Below are positions 18,313 through 28,312 of a stretch of 64,000 bases of DNA, one piece after another. The translations under genes and the position numbers were made by a program. The notes under the pieces were generated by a model. It was not told the origin of the DNA. It saw nothing but the letters and a program-made list of their open reading frames with translations, and ran no database searches. Each line of letters starts with the position of its first letter. The stretch's first letter is position 1. Source of the DNA: Myxococcales bacterium (lineage in GTDB: Bacteria > Myxococcota_A > Polyangia > Haliangiales > Haliangiaceae); the NCBI GenBank assembly GCA_028287135.1, contig JAQBQE010000002.1, positions 186,001-250,000 on the forward strand, given 5' to 3'.

Positions 18313-19968
18313 CTAGTAGCTGTAGGAGAGGGCGAAGGTGCCGCGGTGTCCGCCGCTGGCGTGGGTGTCACCGATCTCGTTGTTGATCGCGCGGGCGTAG
18401 TCGAGCGCGTAGCCCACCGACATGCCGACGCCGGGGAAGTACGGGCTCTCGAGGTGAAGGCCCGCCGCCACGGCAAGCGCCGGACCAAAGAACGTCTCGG
18501 TCGCCTTGCTGCCATCGACCTCGGTGAACCTGGTCGTTGCGATCGCCAGGCCCGCGCCGAGGCGACCGTAGATCGCCAGGTTCGAGAGCAGGCCACTGCG
18601 CGCGAACGGCTGGAGCACCGTCGCGACGCCACCGATCGTCGCCGTCGACCACTGCATCTCGAGCGCGGTATCCGTGTCAGCGCGCCGCCACCGTGGCGCG
18701 CCCGCGAGGCTGCCCGACGCACCCACCCAGAGCCGGCGCTCGATCTGACGGATCGCCGTGATCGAGACGCCGGAGCTCAGCTTGAACGTGCCCTGGTCCT
18801 CGAATCCGAAGTCGCGCAGCGTCTGGGTGTAGCCGTCCTGTCGCTCGGGCCCCGACGTCAGGCCGATCTCGATCCGCGTCGGTCGGTCGAACCCGCCGCC
18901 CTTGCCCGTCGCGACGACGATCGCCTCGGTCGTGCAGCGGCGCAGATCGACGACACCCCCGCCGGCACCCGCCGCGATGACCTGACAGCGTGACAGCTCG
19001 GAGCCGCGGCGGACCAGCACCTCGTACTCACCCGGCGCGACCGCGATCCGCACCGCTGCGCCCTTGGCCTTGTAGGTCTCCGCGACGACCGCTCTTGCGC
19101 GGCGATCCTGCACGAGCGTCTTGCCCTCGAGCGACGCGGGGAGCTCGATCGCGGAGGTCGCGGCGCGCGGAAACGACATCGGCACCTCGCCGTGGCCCTT
19201 GAGATCGACCTCGAGGCTGACGTGCTGACCACCGACGGCGGTCTCGGCGGTCGCGAGCAGGGTCTGGTGATACGCATAGCGATAGGCCTCGTCGATCGAG
19301 ACCTGGCCGTCCTTGTTGGCGTCACCTGCACCGCGCATCCCGACGAGGAGGTGGTGCGTGAAGTACGACGACCTCAGCTGCTCGCTCTCCTGCGACAGCT
19401 CGCTGCCACTCGACGATGCGAGGACGGCGATCCCGCTTGCGTCGAGCTGGCTGCGCGAGTTGAACGAGAAGTCAGCGGCCGGCGTCGCGCCCTTGACCCG
19501 CGAGAACGCACCGCTCTGGCAGGCATCGAGCACCACGACCGTGAGCTGCGCGGGGACCGAGAACAGCCGGGCCCGCAGCTCCGCCAGCGGCATCTGCTCG
19601 GCCCCGAGATCGAGCGCGGTCGCGCGCGCGTGCCCCGAGTAATAGAACAGCACGCGTGCCTTCTTGCCGGCGGCGAGGTCCGCCGTGACCCTCGCGCCGA
19701 GCCGGGTCAGCCGCTCGCGCAGCAGGTCCGGTGTTGGATGGACGATGACGTCGACGCCGGCGGCGGGATAGCCACCAAGCTCGGTCAGCAGACTGCCCAT
19801 CCGGCGCGCATCTTCCTCGGCGTAGCGCAGCTCGATCTGTCCCGGACCCCCGGCGTTCGATCCGACGACCACCGCGTACGTCGAGACGCCGGCCGACAGC
19901 TCGTCCGCCTGGGCGCTGGGCAGCGCGGCGAGGAAGGCGAGGAGGAGGAGGAGGAGGGGGCGGAGCAT
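18313..19968 (-). CDS. Exported caspase-fold protein with C-terminal beta-barrel-like domain
   Basis: A 551-residue protein. Residues 1-21 form a very leucine-rich signal peptide (ends QADE). Residues ~28-260 form a caspase (peptidase C14) fold: YAVVVGSNAG at the first strand, catalytic His113 in FYYSGHA and catalytic Cys150 in VVLDACQSGAF. An EF-hand-like DANKDGQVSIDEA occurs near 225-237. A linker with an adhesion-like beta domain follows. The last ~170 residues alternate in the manner of outer-membrane barrel strands and end in LSYSY, an aromatic terminus typical of barrels. The start is ATG 19966-19968 with GAAAGG just upstream. It heads an operon with a Cys-rich protein, ECF sigma and anti-sigma factor. 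Confidence 0.85.
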   Translation of the reverse strand: MLRPLLLLLLAFLAALPSAQADELSAGVSTYAVVVGSNAGGPGQIELRYAEEDARRMGSLLTELGGYPAAGVDVIVHPTPDLLRERLTRLGARVTADLAAGKKARVLFYYSGHARATALDLGAEQMPLAELRARLFSVPAQLTVVVLDACQSGAFSRVKGATPAADFSFNSRSQLDASGIAVLASSSGSELSQESEQLRSSYFTHHLLVGMRGAGDANKDGQVSIDEAYRYAYHQTLLATAETAVGGQHVSLEVDLKGHGEVPMSFPRAATSAIELPASLEGKTLVQDRRARAVVAETYKAKGAAVRIAVAPGEYEVLVRRGSELSRCQVIAAGAGGGVVDLRRCTTEAIVVATGKGGGFDRPTRIEIGLTSGPERQDGYTQTLRDFGFEDQGTFKLSSGVSITAIRQIERRLWVGASGSLAGAPRWRRADTDTALEMQWSTATIGGVATVLQPFARSGLLSNLAIYGRLGAGLAIATTRFTEVDGSKATETFFGPALAVAAGLHLESPYFPGVGMSVGYALDYARAINNEIGDTHASGGHRGTFALSYSY

Positions 19969-20008
19969 GACGACCTTTCGGGCTGTGACCCTATGACACG
20001 CGACCCTC

Positions 20009-20024
20009 CGGGTTTGGGAACCCG
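20009..20024. terminator. Short perfect hairpin between dinB and the caspase operon
   Basis: CGGGTTTGGGAACCCG forms a 6-bp stem with a TGGG loop in the 118-base gap after the dinB stop (minus strand) and before the caspase-fold start. No U-run follows in the minus direction, so a weak intrinsic terminator or a regulatory inverted repeat are both possible. The same gap must hold the promoter of the caspase operon. Confidence 0.35.
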
Positions 20025-20086
20025 AATCTACATGGCAACAAGCGGAACGAACCGCGGAGTTGCGGCAGCTTGGCGGTTGCCCCCGG

Positions 20087-21274
20087 CTATTCGTCGTCAG
20101 GGTCGCCGAGGTGCACGGCACGGCGGATCGTCGCCTTGCCGAACTTGGCGGCCAGCTTGTCGATCGTGTCGCCGAGCCGCTCGCCGCGGGCGCGTCCCGC
20201 CTCGTCGAACCCGAGCTGGCGTGGTGCATTGCGGGGCTCGAGCGAGGTCGCCGAGATCCCGCACAGCCGGACCCGCGCGCCCTTGCGCGGCTCGATCGCG
20301 ACCTTGGACAGCAGCCCGATCGCGGTGCGTGCGAGCACGCCGCCGTCGCTACTCGGCGCATCGAGCGTCGTCCGCCGTGTGATCTGACGGAAGTCGTCGT
20401 ACTTGATGATCAGCACGACCGCACGGGCGCGGAGCTGTCCCTCGCGCAATCGCACGGCCACTCGATCCGCCTGCTCGAGCAGCAGCACCGCGAGCTCGCC
20501 CTTGTCGTCGATGTCGTCGTCGAACGTCGCCTGGTGGCCGACCGACACCGGATCCGACTCCGGCTCGACGGAGCGTGCGTCCTCGCCGCGTGCGAGCGCG
20601 GCGAGATGATGGCCGGTGGCGGCACCGAGGCGACCGACCAGCGCGGCCTCGGGATAGCGCGCGACATCGCCGATCGTCGACAGGCCCATGCTGGCGAGGA
20701 TCTCTCGCGTCGCCGCGCCGACGCCCCATAGCCTGGTCATCGGCAACGGGTGGAGGAACGACAGCAGCTGGTCGGCCGGCACGATCCGGAGCCCGTCGGG
20801 TTTGTCGATGTCGGAGGCGATCTTCGCGGCGAGCTTGATCGGCGCGACCCCGACCGATGCGACCAGCGACATCTCCTCGCGCACCCGGCGCTTGATCGCC
20901 TGCGCGATCGTCTTGCCGTCACCGAGCAGGCGCTCGCTCGCGGTGACATCGAGGAACGCCTCGTCGAGTGACAGCCCCTCGACCTCGGGCGAGTAGTCAC
21001 CGAGGATCTGGAAGAAGCGCTGCGACGCTTCGACGTACCGATCCATCCGGTGGCGGACGACGATCGCACGCGGGCATCGGCGCAGCGCCTCGGCCATCGG
21101 CATCGCCGAGTGGATGCCGAACGTGCGCGCCTCGTACGAGCACGCGGCGACCACCCCGCGTCGCGCCGATCCACCGACGAGCACGGGCTTGCCACGCAAG
21201 GACGGATCGTCGCGCTGCTCGACCGCCGCGAAGAACGCGTCGAGATCGACGTGCAGGATCGTCCGCGGGGTCAC
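20087..21274 (-). CDS. dinB: DNA polymerase IV (Y family)
   Basis: A 395-residue translesion polymerase. The catalytic palm motifs are intact: [19 protein letters not shown] with the metal-binding Asp, [20 protein letters not shown], and [11 protein letters not shown] with the paired acidic residues. Little-finger sequence follows, and the C-terminus ends with a possible beta-clamp contact region (RQLGFDEAG). It starts at GTG 21272-21274, seven bases after the CopD/HemJ-like gene, on the same strand. It would extend past damaged template with low fidelity. No LexA-type box was recognised upstream. Confidence 0.95.
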   Translation of the reverse strand: MTPRTILHVDLDAFFAAVEQRDDPSLRGKPVLVGGSARRGVVAACSYEARTFGIHSAMPMAEALRRCPRAIVVRHRMDRYVEASQRFFQILGDYSPEVEGLSLDEAFLDVTASERLLGDGKTIAQAIKRRVREEMSLVASVGVAPIKLAAKIASDIDKPDGLRIVPADQLLSFLHPLPMTRLWGVGAATREILASMGLSTIGDVARYPEAALVGRLGAATGHHLAALARGEDARSVEPESDPVSVGHQATFDDDIDDKGELAVLLLEQADRVAVRLREGQLRARAVVLIIKYDDFRQITRRTTLDAPSSDGGVLARTAIGLLSKVAIEPRKGARVRLCGISATSLEPRNAPRQLGFDEAGRARGERLGDTIDKLAAKFGKATIRRAVHLGDPDDE

Positions 21275-21281
21275 GCGCGCG

Positions 21282-21779
21282 TCACCGGACGGATTCGACC
21301 GCCGGAGCCGGGGCGACCGTCTTCGCGAACATCTTCGGACCGCGGAACACGAGGATCACGATCACGGTGATCGAGACCATGAACACCGACCACAGCCACT
21401 GCGGAACCGGCTTGAAGTCACCCTTTCCGAATCGCTTGATCCGCGCGCGCAGCATGCCGTGGACCGAGAGCACCCCGAGCACGACCAGCGTCAGCTTGAT
21501 GTGGAACCAGCCGGCGCCCGGCGCGGCGAACAGGTTGGTCGTCGGATGCGTTCCACCCTTGGTCAGCGCCATGACGAGGCCCGTGATGATCGCGCCGGCG
21601 GCGGCGAGATCCATCGAGAGGGCGATCGATCGCTCCATCAGGGTGAGCTTCTCGTGGCTGTCCTTCGGGGCGTGCTGGTGGAGACGAAGCAGCCAGTAGA
21701 CGCTGAACAGGCCTCCGATCCACAGAAACAGCGAGATCACATGCCCCGCACGGAGCCAGAGCTGCACGTCTTCGTTCAT
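21282..21779 (-). CDS. CopD/HemJ-like integral membrane protein
   Basis: A 165-residue protein with four membrane segments (residues ~12-32, 52-72, 85-105 and 130-150). Conserved-looking histidines lie in [25 protein letters not shown] and [10 protein letters not shown], together with a basic loop [14 protein letters not shown]. This arrangement resembles the UPF0093/HemJ protoporphyrinogen oxidases and CopD-type proteins. HemJ function is uncertain because a HemY-type oxidase is encoded 11 kb away in the same window. Start ATG 21777-21779. It is the first gene of a two-gene unit with dinB. Confidence 0.72.
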   Translation of the reverse strand: MNEDVQLWLRAGHVISLFLWIGGLFSVYWLLRLHQHAPKDSHEKLTLMERSIALSMDLAAAGAIITGLVMALTKGGTHPTTNLFAAPGAGWFHIKLTLVVLGVLSVHGMLRARIKRFGKGDFKPVPQWLWSVFMVSITVIVILVFRGPKMFAKTVAPAPAVESVR

Positions 21780-21847
21780 GGCTGCAAGGTAACACCCGGT
21801 CCGACATCCCGCTCGGGGTCGACGAGGAGTATGATCGATCGCTCGAC

Positions 21848-22813
21848 GTGGCACGCGTCCTCAAGATCTTCTTCCACGACGCCTGCTTCGACGGCACGAC
21901 CTCTGCCGCGTTGTTCGCGGCGTTCTATCGCGACGTCATCGATCGCAACGTCGACCTGCGCGCGGTCGGGATGGTCCACAAGGACGGCGATCCGTTCGAC
22001 GGCATCCCGCTCGACGCCGACGATCACGCATGCGTCGACTTCCGGTTCTGCGCCGACCCGAGGATGCGCTGGTGGTTCGATCACCATCCAACTGCGTTCC
22101 AGCCGGCCGCGCTTCGCGACGTGTTCGATGCCAAGCACCTCGCGACCTGGTTCTTCGATCCGAGTGCGCCGTCCTGCGCCGGGCTGATCGCGCGTTCGCT
22201 CGGGACGGGCTGGGACTGGAAGCCGCCCGCTCACCTGCTCGAGGCGGTCCAGTGGGCCGACACGATCGATGCGGCGCGGTTCGAGAGCGCGGAGGCTGCG
22301 GTCTCCCTCGCGCAGCCCGCGCAGCGGCTCGCCGCATGGCTCGCGCACGGACGCTCGCCGATCGATACCGCGCGGTACGTCGACTGGCTGTCGCGGTCCT
22401 CGCTGTCCGAGGTCGCGGCGCGTCCCGACGTCGCGGCGCAGCTCGCCGCGGTGGCAGACGAGCGGGCGACCGAGATCGAAGCCGTCAAGGATCTCGGCGT
22501 GTGGAACGGAGATGTGATCGTGTTCGATCGATTCTCCGAGGTCGGTGCGCGGAGCCCGGGCTTCCTCGGGTACCTCCTGTTCCCGAAGGCGCTGTACGCG
22601 GTGACCGCGACGCGCACCACGCAGAACATCAAGATCTCCGTCGGTGTGAACCCGTGGAGCGACAAGCCGCGGCGCCACGACATCGGTGAGCTGTGCGCGC
22701 GGCACGGCGGAGGTGGTCATGCCGTCGTGGGTGGCGTCACGCTTCGCGGTGATGAGCTGCCGAGGGCGCAGGCCACGTTCGCGGCGATCGTGCGAGAACT
22801 AGCGGACGGGTGA
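21848..22813 (+). CDS. DHH-family phosphoesterase
   Basis: A 321-residue protein starting at GTG 21848. It has the N-terminal acidic motif FFHDACFDGTTSAALF, then WWFDHHPTAF (the DHH tripeptide variant FDHHP), and C-terminal DHHA1 features NPWSDKPRRHDIGELCARHG followed by GGGGHAVVGG. The family hydrolyses phosphodiester or phosphoanhydride bonds with Mn2+ (RecJ-like nucleases, oligo-RNases or c-di-nucleotide phosphodiesterases). The short length and missing accessory domains fit a nanoRNase/phosphoesterase-like member rather than RecJ. The exact substrate is not inferable. It is divergent from the CopD/HemJ-like gene. Confidence 0.82.
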   Translation: MARVLKIFFHDACFDGTTSAALFAAFYRDVIDRNVDLRAVGMVHKDGDPFDGIPLDADDHACVDFRFCADPRMRWWFDHHPTAFQPAALRDVFDAKHLATWFFDPSAPSCAGLIARSLGTGWDWKPPAHLLEAVQWADTIDAARFESAEAAVSLAQPAQRLAAWLAHGRSPIDTARYVDWLSRSSLSEVAARPDVAAQLAAVADERATEIEAVKDLGVWNGDVIVFDRFSEVGARSPGFLGYLLFPKALYAVTATRTTQNIKISVGVNPWSDKPRRHDIGELCARHGGGGHAVVGGVTLRGDELPRAQATFAAIVRELADG

Positions 22814-22835
22814 GGGGCGTCGCGATTACGCTCGC

Positions 22836-25433
22836 TCAGCGCTTCTTCTTCTTCTTGTCCTTCGCCTTCGCCTTCTCCTTCACGTTCTCCGGCTTTCCCT
22901 TGTCCTTCGCCTTGGCGCCGCGCGCGGGTGTCGCCTCGCGTGCGATGTACAGGTTGATCCGCTCGCGGAGCTCGTTCGTCGTCGTGCGCAGCTCGGCGAT
23001 CTCGTCGCGCAGCCGTTTGACGTCCTCTCCGACCGAGGTACCGGCCTCGAGATCGCGGATCACCTCGCGACCGCGACGGCGCAGGCGTGGATCGAGGTCG
23101 TGGTCGACCAGGCGCTGCAGCGCTCCGATCGCGGCGGGGTCGGCGATCATGCACAGGCCCTCGACCGCCGCCGCCTGAACGCGAAAGTCGCGATCGGTGA
23201 GCAACAGCTCGATCCGCTCGCGGACATCCCGCTGCTCGCGATCGCGGCGCCCGCGTACGAGCTGAGCGAGCGCCATGGTGGCGGCACGCCGCCCATGGGT
23301 GACCCGGCCCCACCGCGTACCCTCGACGAGCAACCCGAGCGCGCTGTCGTCGCGCGCCTCGGCGAGCCCCTTGTAGGCGTTCGACCGGATCACATCGGTG
23401 AACGAATCGCGGGTCGCCGCCAGACGCAACACCTCGCTCGCACGCTGCGTGCGGGTCTTGCCGAGCGAGAGCGCCGCCTCCGCCTCGACGTAGTAGCTCG
23501 CATCACCACGCTCGACGAGGCTCGCCAGCGCAGCACCGGCCGCTGCATCGCGAATGAAGTGACCGAGTGCCTGCGCGATCATCCGGCGTGCACGCGGACT
23601 GACCTCCGCGCTGAGCGCCTCGATCAGCCGATCGCGAGCACTCGCGGTCCGGATCGACGCGAGTGCGAGCGCGGCGGATCCGCGCACGGCCCAGTACGGA
23701 TCGCGCGACAGCGATCGCCCGAGCGCGCGCTCTGCCTCGAGGCCGCCGCGCTTCGCGAGCGCCAGCGCCGCGACGCCGCGATCGATTCCGAGCGTCGCGT
23801 GTGCGAGCTGCGCGGTCCACAGTGGCTCGGACTTCTCGACCTTGAGCGTTCCGAGCAGCACGCGGCCCGGATCGAAGATGATCTGCGACGGCTCCTGGTC
23901 GAGCCGTACGTGGAACACGTGATGCGCCTCGCGAATGTCGAGCGGATGATCGATGTCCTGATCGCCCACCCGGAACCGAGCCTTGGTCGGCAACCGGAAC
24001 AGCGGCGTCTGCGCGTCGACCTTCTGCTTCTGCTCGACCGTGATCTTCGCGAGGTTCTGGTCGGGATCCCACGCGACCTCGACCTCGAGCTCGGGATGAC
24101 CTGCACCGTCGATCACCCACTGGCTGAGGAACCAGTCGACGTTCTTGCCGGTCGATTCCTCGAGCGCTCGCGCGAGGTCGCGGGACTCGACGACCCCGTG
24201 ACGATGCTTGGTCAGGTAGTGGGACAGGGCGCCAAAGAACGCATCGTCACCGAGGTAGTGACGCAGCATGTGGAGGACGCGGCCACCCTTCTCGTAGAGG
24301 TGGTGATCGAAGATGTCGATCGGCTCGTGGAAGACCTTGGTCGCGATCTTGCGGCGATACCGGTTGGTGTCCTCGCCGAAGTACATCTCGGCCCACTCCT
24401 CGAGCTCGAGGTCGGCGGCGTCGCGGCCTTCGTGATGCTCGCGCCAGATGTACTCGGCGTAGGTCGCAAACCCCTCGTTGAGCCAGCCTTCGCCCCAGTC
24501 CCGGCAGGTCACGAGGTCCCCGAACCACTGGTGCGCGAGCTCGTGCGCGACGAGCGAGTCGATGTCGTAGTCGAGCGCGGCTCGCTCGTCCATCAACACG
24601 GTGTCGGTCAGCGTCGTCGCGCTCGTGTTCTCCATGCCGCCGAAGATGAAGTCGGCGACGAACACCTGGGCGTAGCGCGGGTACGGGTAGGGAACGCCGA
24701 ACTTCGTCGAGAACAGCTCGAGCATCTCGGGCGTGCGTGCGAGGGTGCGCTCGGCCTCGGCCTCACGTCCGCGCTCGACGTAGTACACGACCGGCATGCC
24801 ACGCCACTGCGTCTCGATCGCTGCGAAGTCGCCGACCGCGAGCGTGATCAGGTAACAGCTGTGCGGAACGTCGAGCCGCCAGTGCAGCGTGCGCTTGCCG
24901 GCGTCCGTCCGATCGCTGACGAGCGTCCCGTTGGAGAGCGCGAACAGCTGCTCCGGCACGGTGACCGTGACCTCGCTGGTCGCCTTCTCGTTCGGTGCGT
25001 CGAAGCACGGGAACCAGTACCGCGAGTCCTCGTCCTGGCCCTGGCTCCACACCTGGCTCGGCTTGTCGGGATACGCGTCGTCGGGAGCGATGAAGTAGAG
25101 ACCGCGCCGCGGCGAGCTGCGATACGCGACGGAGATCACCAGCTCCGCGCCGGCAGCGAGCGGCCTGGCCAGCTCGATCCGTAGCTTCTTGCCGTCGTGG
25201 CGGAAGGCCGCGGTCTTGCCCCCCACGGTGACCTTCTCGATCGTGAGCTCGACCGCATCGAGCTCCACGGCGCGGGTATCCGGAGCGATCACCGCCCCGC
25301 GCAGCGTCGCCGTCCCCGCCACGGTGCGCTTGACCGGATCGACCTCGATCTCGAGGGCGATGTGCGCGATGTCGACGACGCGATCAGGTGCCCAGCGCGG
25401 ACGCGTGCCAGGGAAAGCAAACTCACGATTCAT
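22836..25433 (-). CDS. M1-family metallo-aminopeptidase with HEAT repeats and lysine-rich tail
   Basis: An 865-residue zinc aminopeptidase. The exopeptidase motif GGMENTSATTLTD precedes the zinc site HELAHQWFGD (HEXXH), with the third ligand Glu in WLNEGFATYAEY. The N-terminal beta domain begins near residue 15, and the catalytic part runs to ~450. From ~530 the sequence becomes helical HEAT-like repeats (YWAVRGSAALALASI, VRGRRDREQRDVRERIELLL). The protein ends in a strongly basic stretch with runs of Lys. No signal peptide, so probably cytosolic. It would trim N-terminal residues from peptides. The HEAT region and Lys tail are additions to the basic M1 design. Confidence 0.92.
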   Translation of the reverse strand: MNREFAFPGTRPRWAPDRVVDIAHIALEIEVDPVKRTVAGTATLRGAVIAPDTRAVELDAVELTIEKVTVGGKTAAFRHDGKKLRIELARPLAAGAELVISVAYRSSPRRGLYFIAPDDAYPDKPSQVWSQGQDEDSRYWFPCFDAPNEKATSEVTVTVPEQLFALSNGTLVSDRTDAGKRTLHWRLDVPHSCYLITLAVGDFAAIETQWRGMPVVYYVERGREAEAERTLARTPEMLELFSTKFGVPYPYPRYAQVFVADFIFGGMENTSATTLTDTVLMDERAALDYDIDSLVAHELAHQWFGDLVTCRDWGEGWLNEGFATYAEYIWREHHEGRDAADLELEEWAEMYFGEDTNRYRRKIATKVFHEPIDIFDHHLYEKGGRVLHMLRHYLGDDAFFGALSHYLTKHRHGVVESRDLARALEESTGKNVDWFLSQWVIDGAGHPELEVEVAWDPDQNLAKITVEQKQKVDAQTPLFRLPTKARFRVGDQDIDHPLDIREAHHVFHVRLDQEPSQIIFDPGRVLLGTLKVEKSEPLWTAQLAHATLGIDRGVAALALAKRGGLEAERALGRSLSRDPYWAVRGSAALALASIRTASARDRLIEALSAEVSPRARRMIAQALGHFIRDAAAGAALASLVERGDASYYVEAEAALSLGKTRTQRASEVLRLAATRDSFTDVIRSNAYKGLAEARDDSALGLLVEGTRWGRVTHGRRAATMALAQLVRGRRDREQRDVRERIELLLTDRDFRVQAAAVEGLCMIADPAAIGALQRLVDHDLDPRLRRRGREVIRDLEAGTSVGEDVKRLRDEIAELRTTTNELRERINLYIAREATPARGAKAKDKGKPENVKEKAKAKDKKKKKR

Positions 25434-25612
25434 GCGTCGCAGACTCTACCTGAGACTGGTTCGCGCCGTGGAACCGAGCGGTGGACGGCTCGCCCGTGCG
25501 TGCGCGCACTGCGTGGCGATCCGTGGACGGCGAAGGAAGCGAGCTGTCGTCGTCGATCCGTGCGCGGTCGTCGCATCGCGCCTGGGCATGCGCGTTGCTC
25601 TCGTCGGGCCGC

Positions 25613-26602
25613 ATGCACACGAGCGGGATCGTGGTGGGCGGTAACTACGTGGTCGGCCCACAGATCGGAGAGGGCGGAATGGGCGTCGTCTACGAGGCAA
25701 CGCAGTGGTCGCTCGCACGCACGGTGGCGGTGAAGCTGCCGCGACCGGAGCTGTGCTCGTATCCGTTCGTTCTCGATCGGTTCCGGACCGAGGCGCTGGC
25801 AGGAAGCAGGCTGCGGCATCCGAACCTGGTCTCGGTGATCGATTACGGCCACGAGCACGGCATGCCGTTCCTGGTGACCGAGCTCGTCGTCGGCCGGCTG
25901 CTCGGGCAGCTCGTAGCACACGAGCCACTCGAGCTCGAGACGATCGTCGAGCTCGGCGAGCAGGTGCTAGCCGCGCTCGGCGAGGCCCACGCCGCCGGCG
26001 TCATCCACGGTGACGTCAAGTGCGACAACGTCCTCGTCGAGACGGTGCGGACCGGCCTGCGCGCGCGCCTGATCGATTTCGGGCTCGCGTCGATCGCGGA
26101 CGCGCCGTCGCTGATCGGCGCGGAGCGAATTCTGTCCGGAACACCGGAGTACCTGGCGCCCGAGGTGATCCGGGGCGAGCCACCGACGTGCGCTACCGAC
26201 ATCTATGCGGTCGGCGTGATGCTGTACCAGCTGCTGACCGGGACCACGCCGTTCTCGGGTGGCTCGACACGCGACCTGCTGAGGCGGCACGTGACGGAGG
26301 ATGCAATCCCTCCGTCGCAGCGGGCCCGGAAGCGCCCGATCCCGCAGGCGCTCGACGAAGTCGTGATGCGTGCGCTCGCGAAGGACCCGGCCGAGCGTCA
26401 CGAGGACGCCGATGCCTGCGCCGCGGCGCTGCGCGCGTCACGCCCGGCGATCCAGCGCCGGGTCGACCGGCCGTTCGAGCTCGCGCTCGTCGACACCTCG
26501 GACACGATCATGGCCGCGTATCGCGACCTCGTGCAGTCCGGTCTGCTGCAGGCGTACGAGCAGACCGCGCGAGCGCCGACGGTGGCGCTCGCTGGAACGT
26601 GA
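25613..26602 (+). CDS. Hanks-type Ser/Thr protein kinase with HGD catalytic loop
   Basis: A 329-residue soluble protein that is almost entirely a kinase domain (residues ~12-275): glycine loop GEGGMGVVYEA, Lys41 in AVKLP, DFG 155-157 in LIDFGLAS, and GTPEYLAPEVIRGE. The catalytic loop reads VIHGDVKCDNVL, so the HRD Arg is Gly133 while Asp134, Lys136 and Asn139 remain. That is the non-RD type, which may not need activation-loop phosphorylation. A ~50-residue tail follows without a membrane span. The ATG at 25613 is the first that gives a normal N-terminus; the frame is open further up. It ends back-to-back with the aminotransferase gene. Confidence 0.88.
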   Translation: MHTSGIVVGGNYVVGPQIGEGGMGVVYEATQWSLARTVAVKLPRPELCSYPFVLDRFRTEALAGSRLRHPNLVSVIDYGHEHGMPFLVTELVVGRLLGQLVAHEPLELETIVELGEQVLAALGEAHAAGVIHGDVKCDNVLVETVRTGLRARLIDFGLASIADAPSLIGAERILSGTPEYLAPEVIRGEPPTCATDIYAVGVMLYQLLTGTTPFSGGSTRDLLRRHVTEDAIPPSQRARKRPIPQALDEVVMRALAKDPAERHEDADACAAALRASRPAIQRRVDRPFELALVDTSDTIMAAYRDLVQSGLLQAYEQTARAPTVALAGT

Positions 26603-27814
26603 TCAGCTGAGCAGGGCGAGCGCGCGGCCGAGCCGGCCGACGCCTTCCTGGATGTTCGCCATCGAGGTCGCGTACGACAGCCGCACGTAGCCCGGCGCAC
26701 CGAAGCCCGAGCCCGGGACGACTGCCACCTTGCCGACCTCGACGAGCCAGTCACAGAGCTGAACGTCGTCATCGAGCACCGAGCCCTCGGGGGACTTCTT
26801 GCCGATGTACGCCGAGACATCCGGGAACGCGTAGAACGCGCCCTTGGGCTCGCGGCATGTCACGCCGGGGATCGCGCGCAGCAGCTTCAGCATCTCGAGG
26901 CGGCGCTCGTCGAAGGATTTGCGCATCGTCGCGACGCAGTCCTGCGGACCGGTGAGGGCGGCGATCGTGGCGACCTGCGAGATGTGCGAGGCGTTGGTCG
27001 TCGACTGGCCCTGGATCTTGGTCATCGCCTTGATCAGCGGCAGCGGGCCCGCCGTGTAGCCGATGCGCCAGCCGGTCATCGCGTACGTCTTCGAGACGCC
27101 ATCGACGAGGATCGTGCGCTTGCCAGCCTCGGGATGCACCGCGGCGATCGAGAAGTACTCGGCGTCTCCGTAGACCAGCTGGCGATAGATGTCGTCGGAG
27201 ATGATCAGCAGATCCTTCTCGACGCAGATCTTCGCGAGCGCTTCGATCTGCGCCTTCGTGTAGACGGCGCCGGTCGGGTTCGACGGGTTGTTGAGGACGA
27301 TCGCGCGGGTGCGTGGCGAGCACGCGGCGCCGACCTGGGCGGCGGTGACCGCGAAGTCATCCTCGGCCTTGGTCTCGAGGATCACCGGACGACCGCCGGC
27401 GAGCATCACCATGTCGGGATAGCTGACCCAGTACGGCGCCGGGATCAGGACCTCGTCGCCCGGATCGAGCAGCGCCATGAACAGGTTGAACAGCGAGTGC
27501 TTGGCACCGGCCGAGACCAGGATCTGATCGGGCTCGAGCGCGACCTTGTGCACGCTCGACAGCTCCGCGGCGATCGCCTTGCGCAGGGCGAGCAGGCCGG
27601 CGACGTCGGTGTACTTGCCGACGCCGGGCTTATCGAGCGCAGCGCGAGCGGCCGCCTTGATGTGCTCCGGCGTGTCGAAGTCCGGCTCACCGGCACCGAA
27701 GCTGATGATGTCGATTCCGTCGGCCTTGAGCTTGGCAGCCTTCGCGGTGACCGCGAGGGTGATCGACGGCTTGATGGGATCGAGACGGGACGCGATTTTG
27801 ATCGGGGTCGGCAT
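26603..27814 (-). CDS. aspC: Class I PLP-dependent aminotransferase (aspartate aminotransferase type Ib)
   Basis: A 403-residue cytosolic fold-type I enzyme. It has the sequence LDPIKPSITLAVTAKA typical of the Ib subgroup, substrate/cofactor segments IISFGAGEPDFDTP and NNPSNPTGAVYTKAQIEAL, the Schiff-base Lys in VDGVSKTYAMTGWRIGYTAG, and the C-terminal Arg in YVRLSYATS. It exchanges amino groups between aspartate (or an aromatic or related amino acid) and 2-oxoglutarate. It starts three bases after the coaD stop, so rsmD-coaD-aminotransferase form one transcription unit. Its stop directly abuts that of the convergent kinase gene. The symbol is by resemblance; the amino acid preference is uncertain. 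Confidence 0.92.
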   Translation of the reverse strand: MPTPIKIASRLDPIKPSITLAVTAKAAKLKADGIDIISFGAGEPDFDTPEHIKAAARAALDKPGVGKYTDVAGLLALRKAIAAELSSVHKVALEPDQILVSAGAKHSLFNLFMALLDPGDEVLIPAPYWVSYPDMVMLAGGRPVILETKAEDDFAVTAAQVGAACSPRTRAIVLNNPSNPTGAVYTKAQIEALAKICVEKDLLIISDDIYRQLVYGDAEYFSIAAVHPEAGKRTILVDGVSKTYAMTGWRIGYTAGPLPLIKAMTKIQGQSTTNASHISQVATIAALTGPQDCVATMRKSFDERRLEMLKLLRAIPGVTCREPKGAFYAFPDVSAYIGKKSPEGSVLDDDVQLCDWLVEVGKVAVVPGSGFGAPGYVRLSYATSMANIQEGVGRLGRALALLS

Positions 27815-27817
27815 GGA

Positions 27818-28308
<491 letters not shown>

Positions 28309-28312
<4 letters not shown>

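Noticed and set aside
19938-19960. GGA-rich tandem run that looks like a microsatellite
   Set aside because: It encodes the Leu-rich signal peptide of the caspase-fold protein on the minus strand; the repetition follows from the Leu codons.
23100-25184. Long plus-strand open frame opposite the aminopeptidase
   Set aside because: Shadow frame with no domain features. The minus strand has the complete zinc aminopeptidase.
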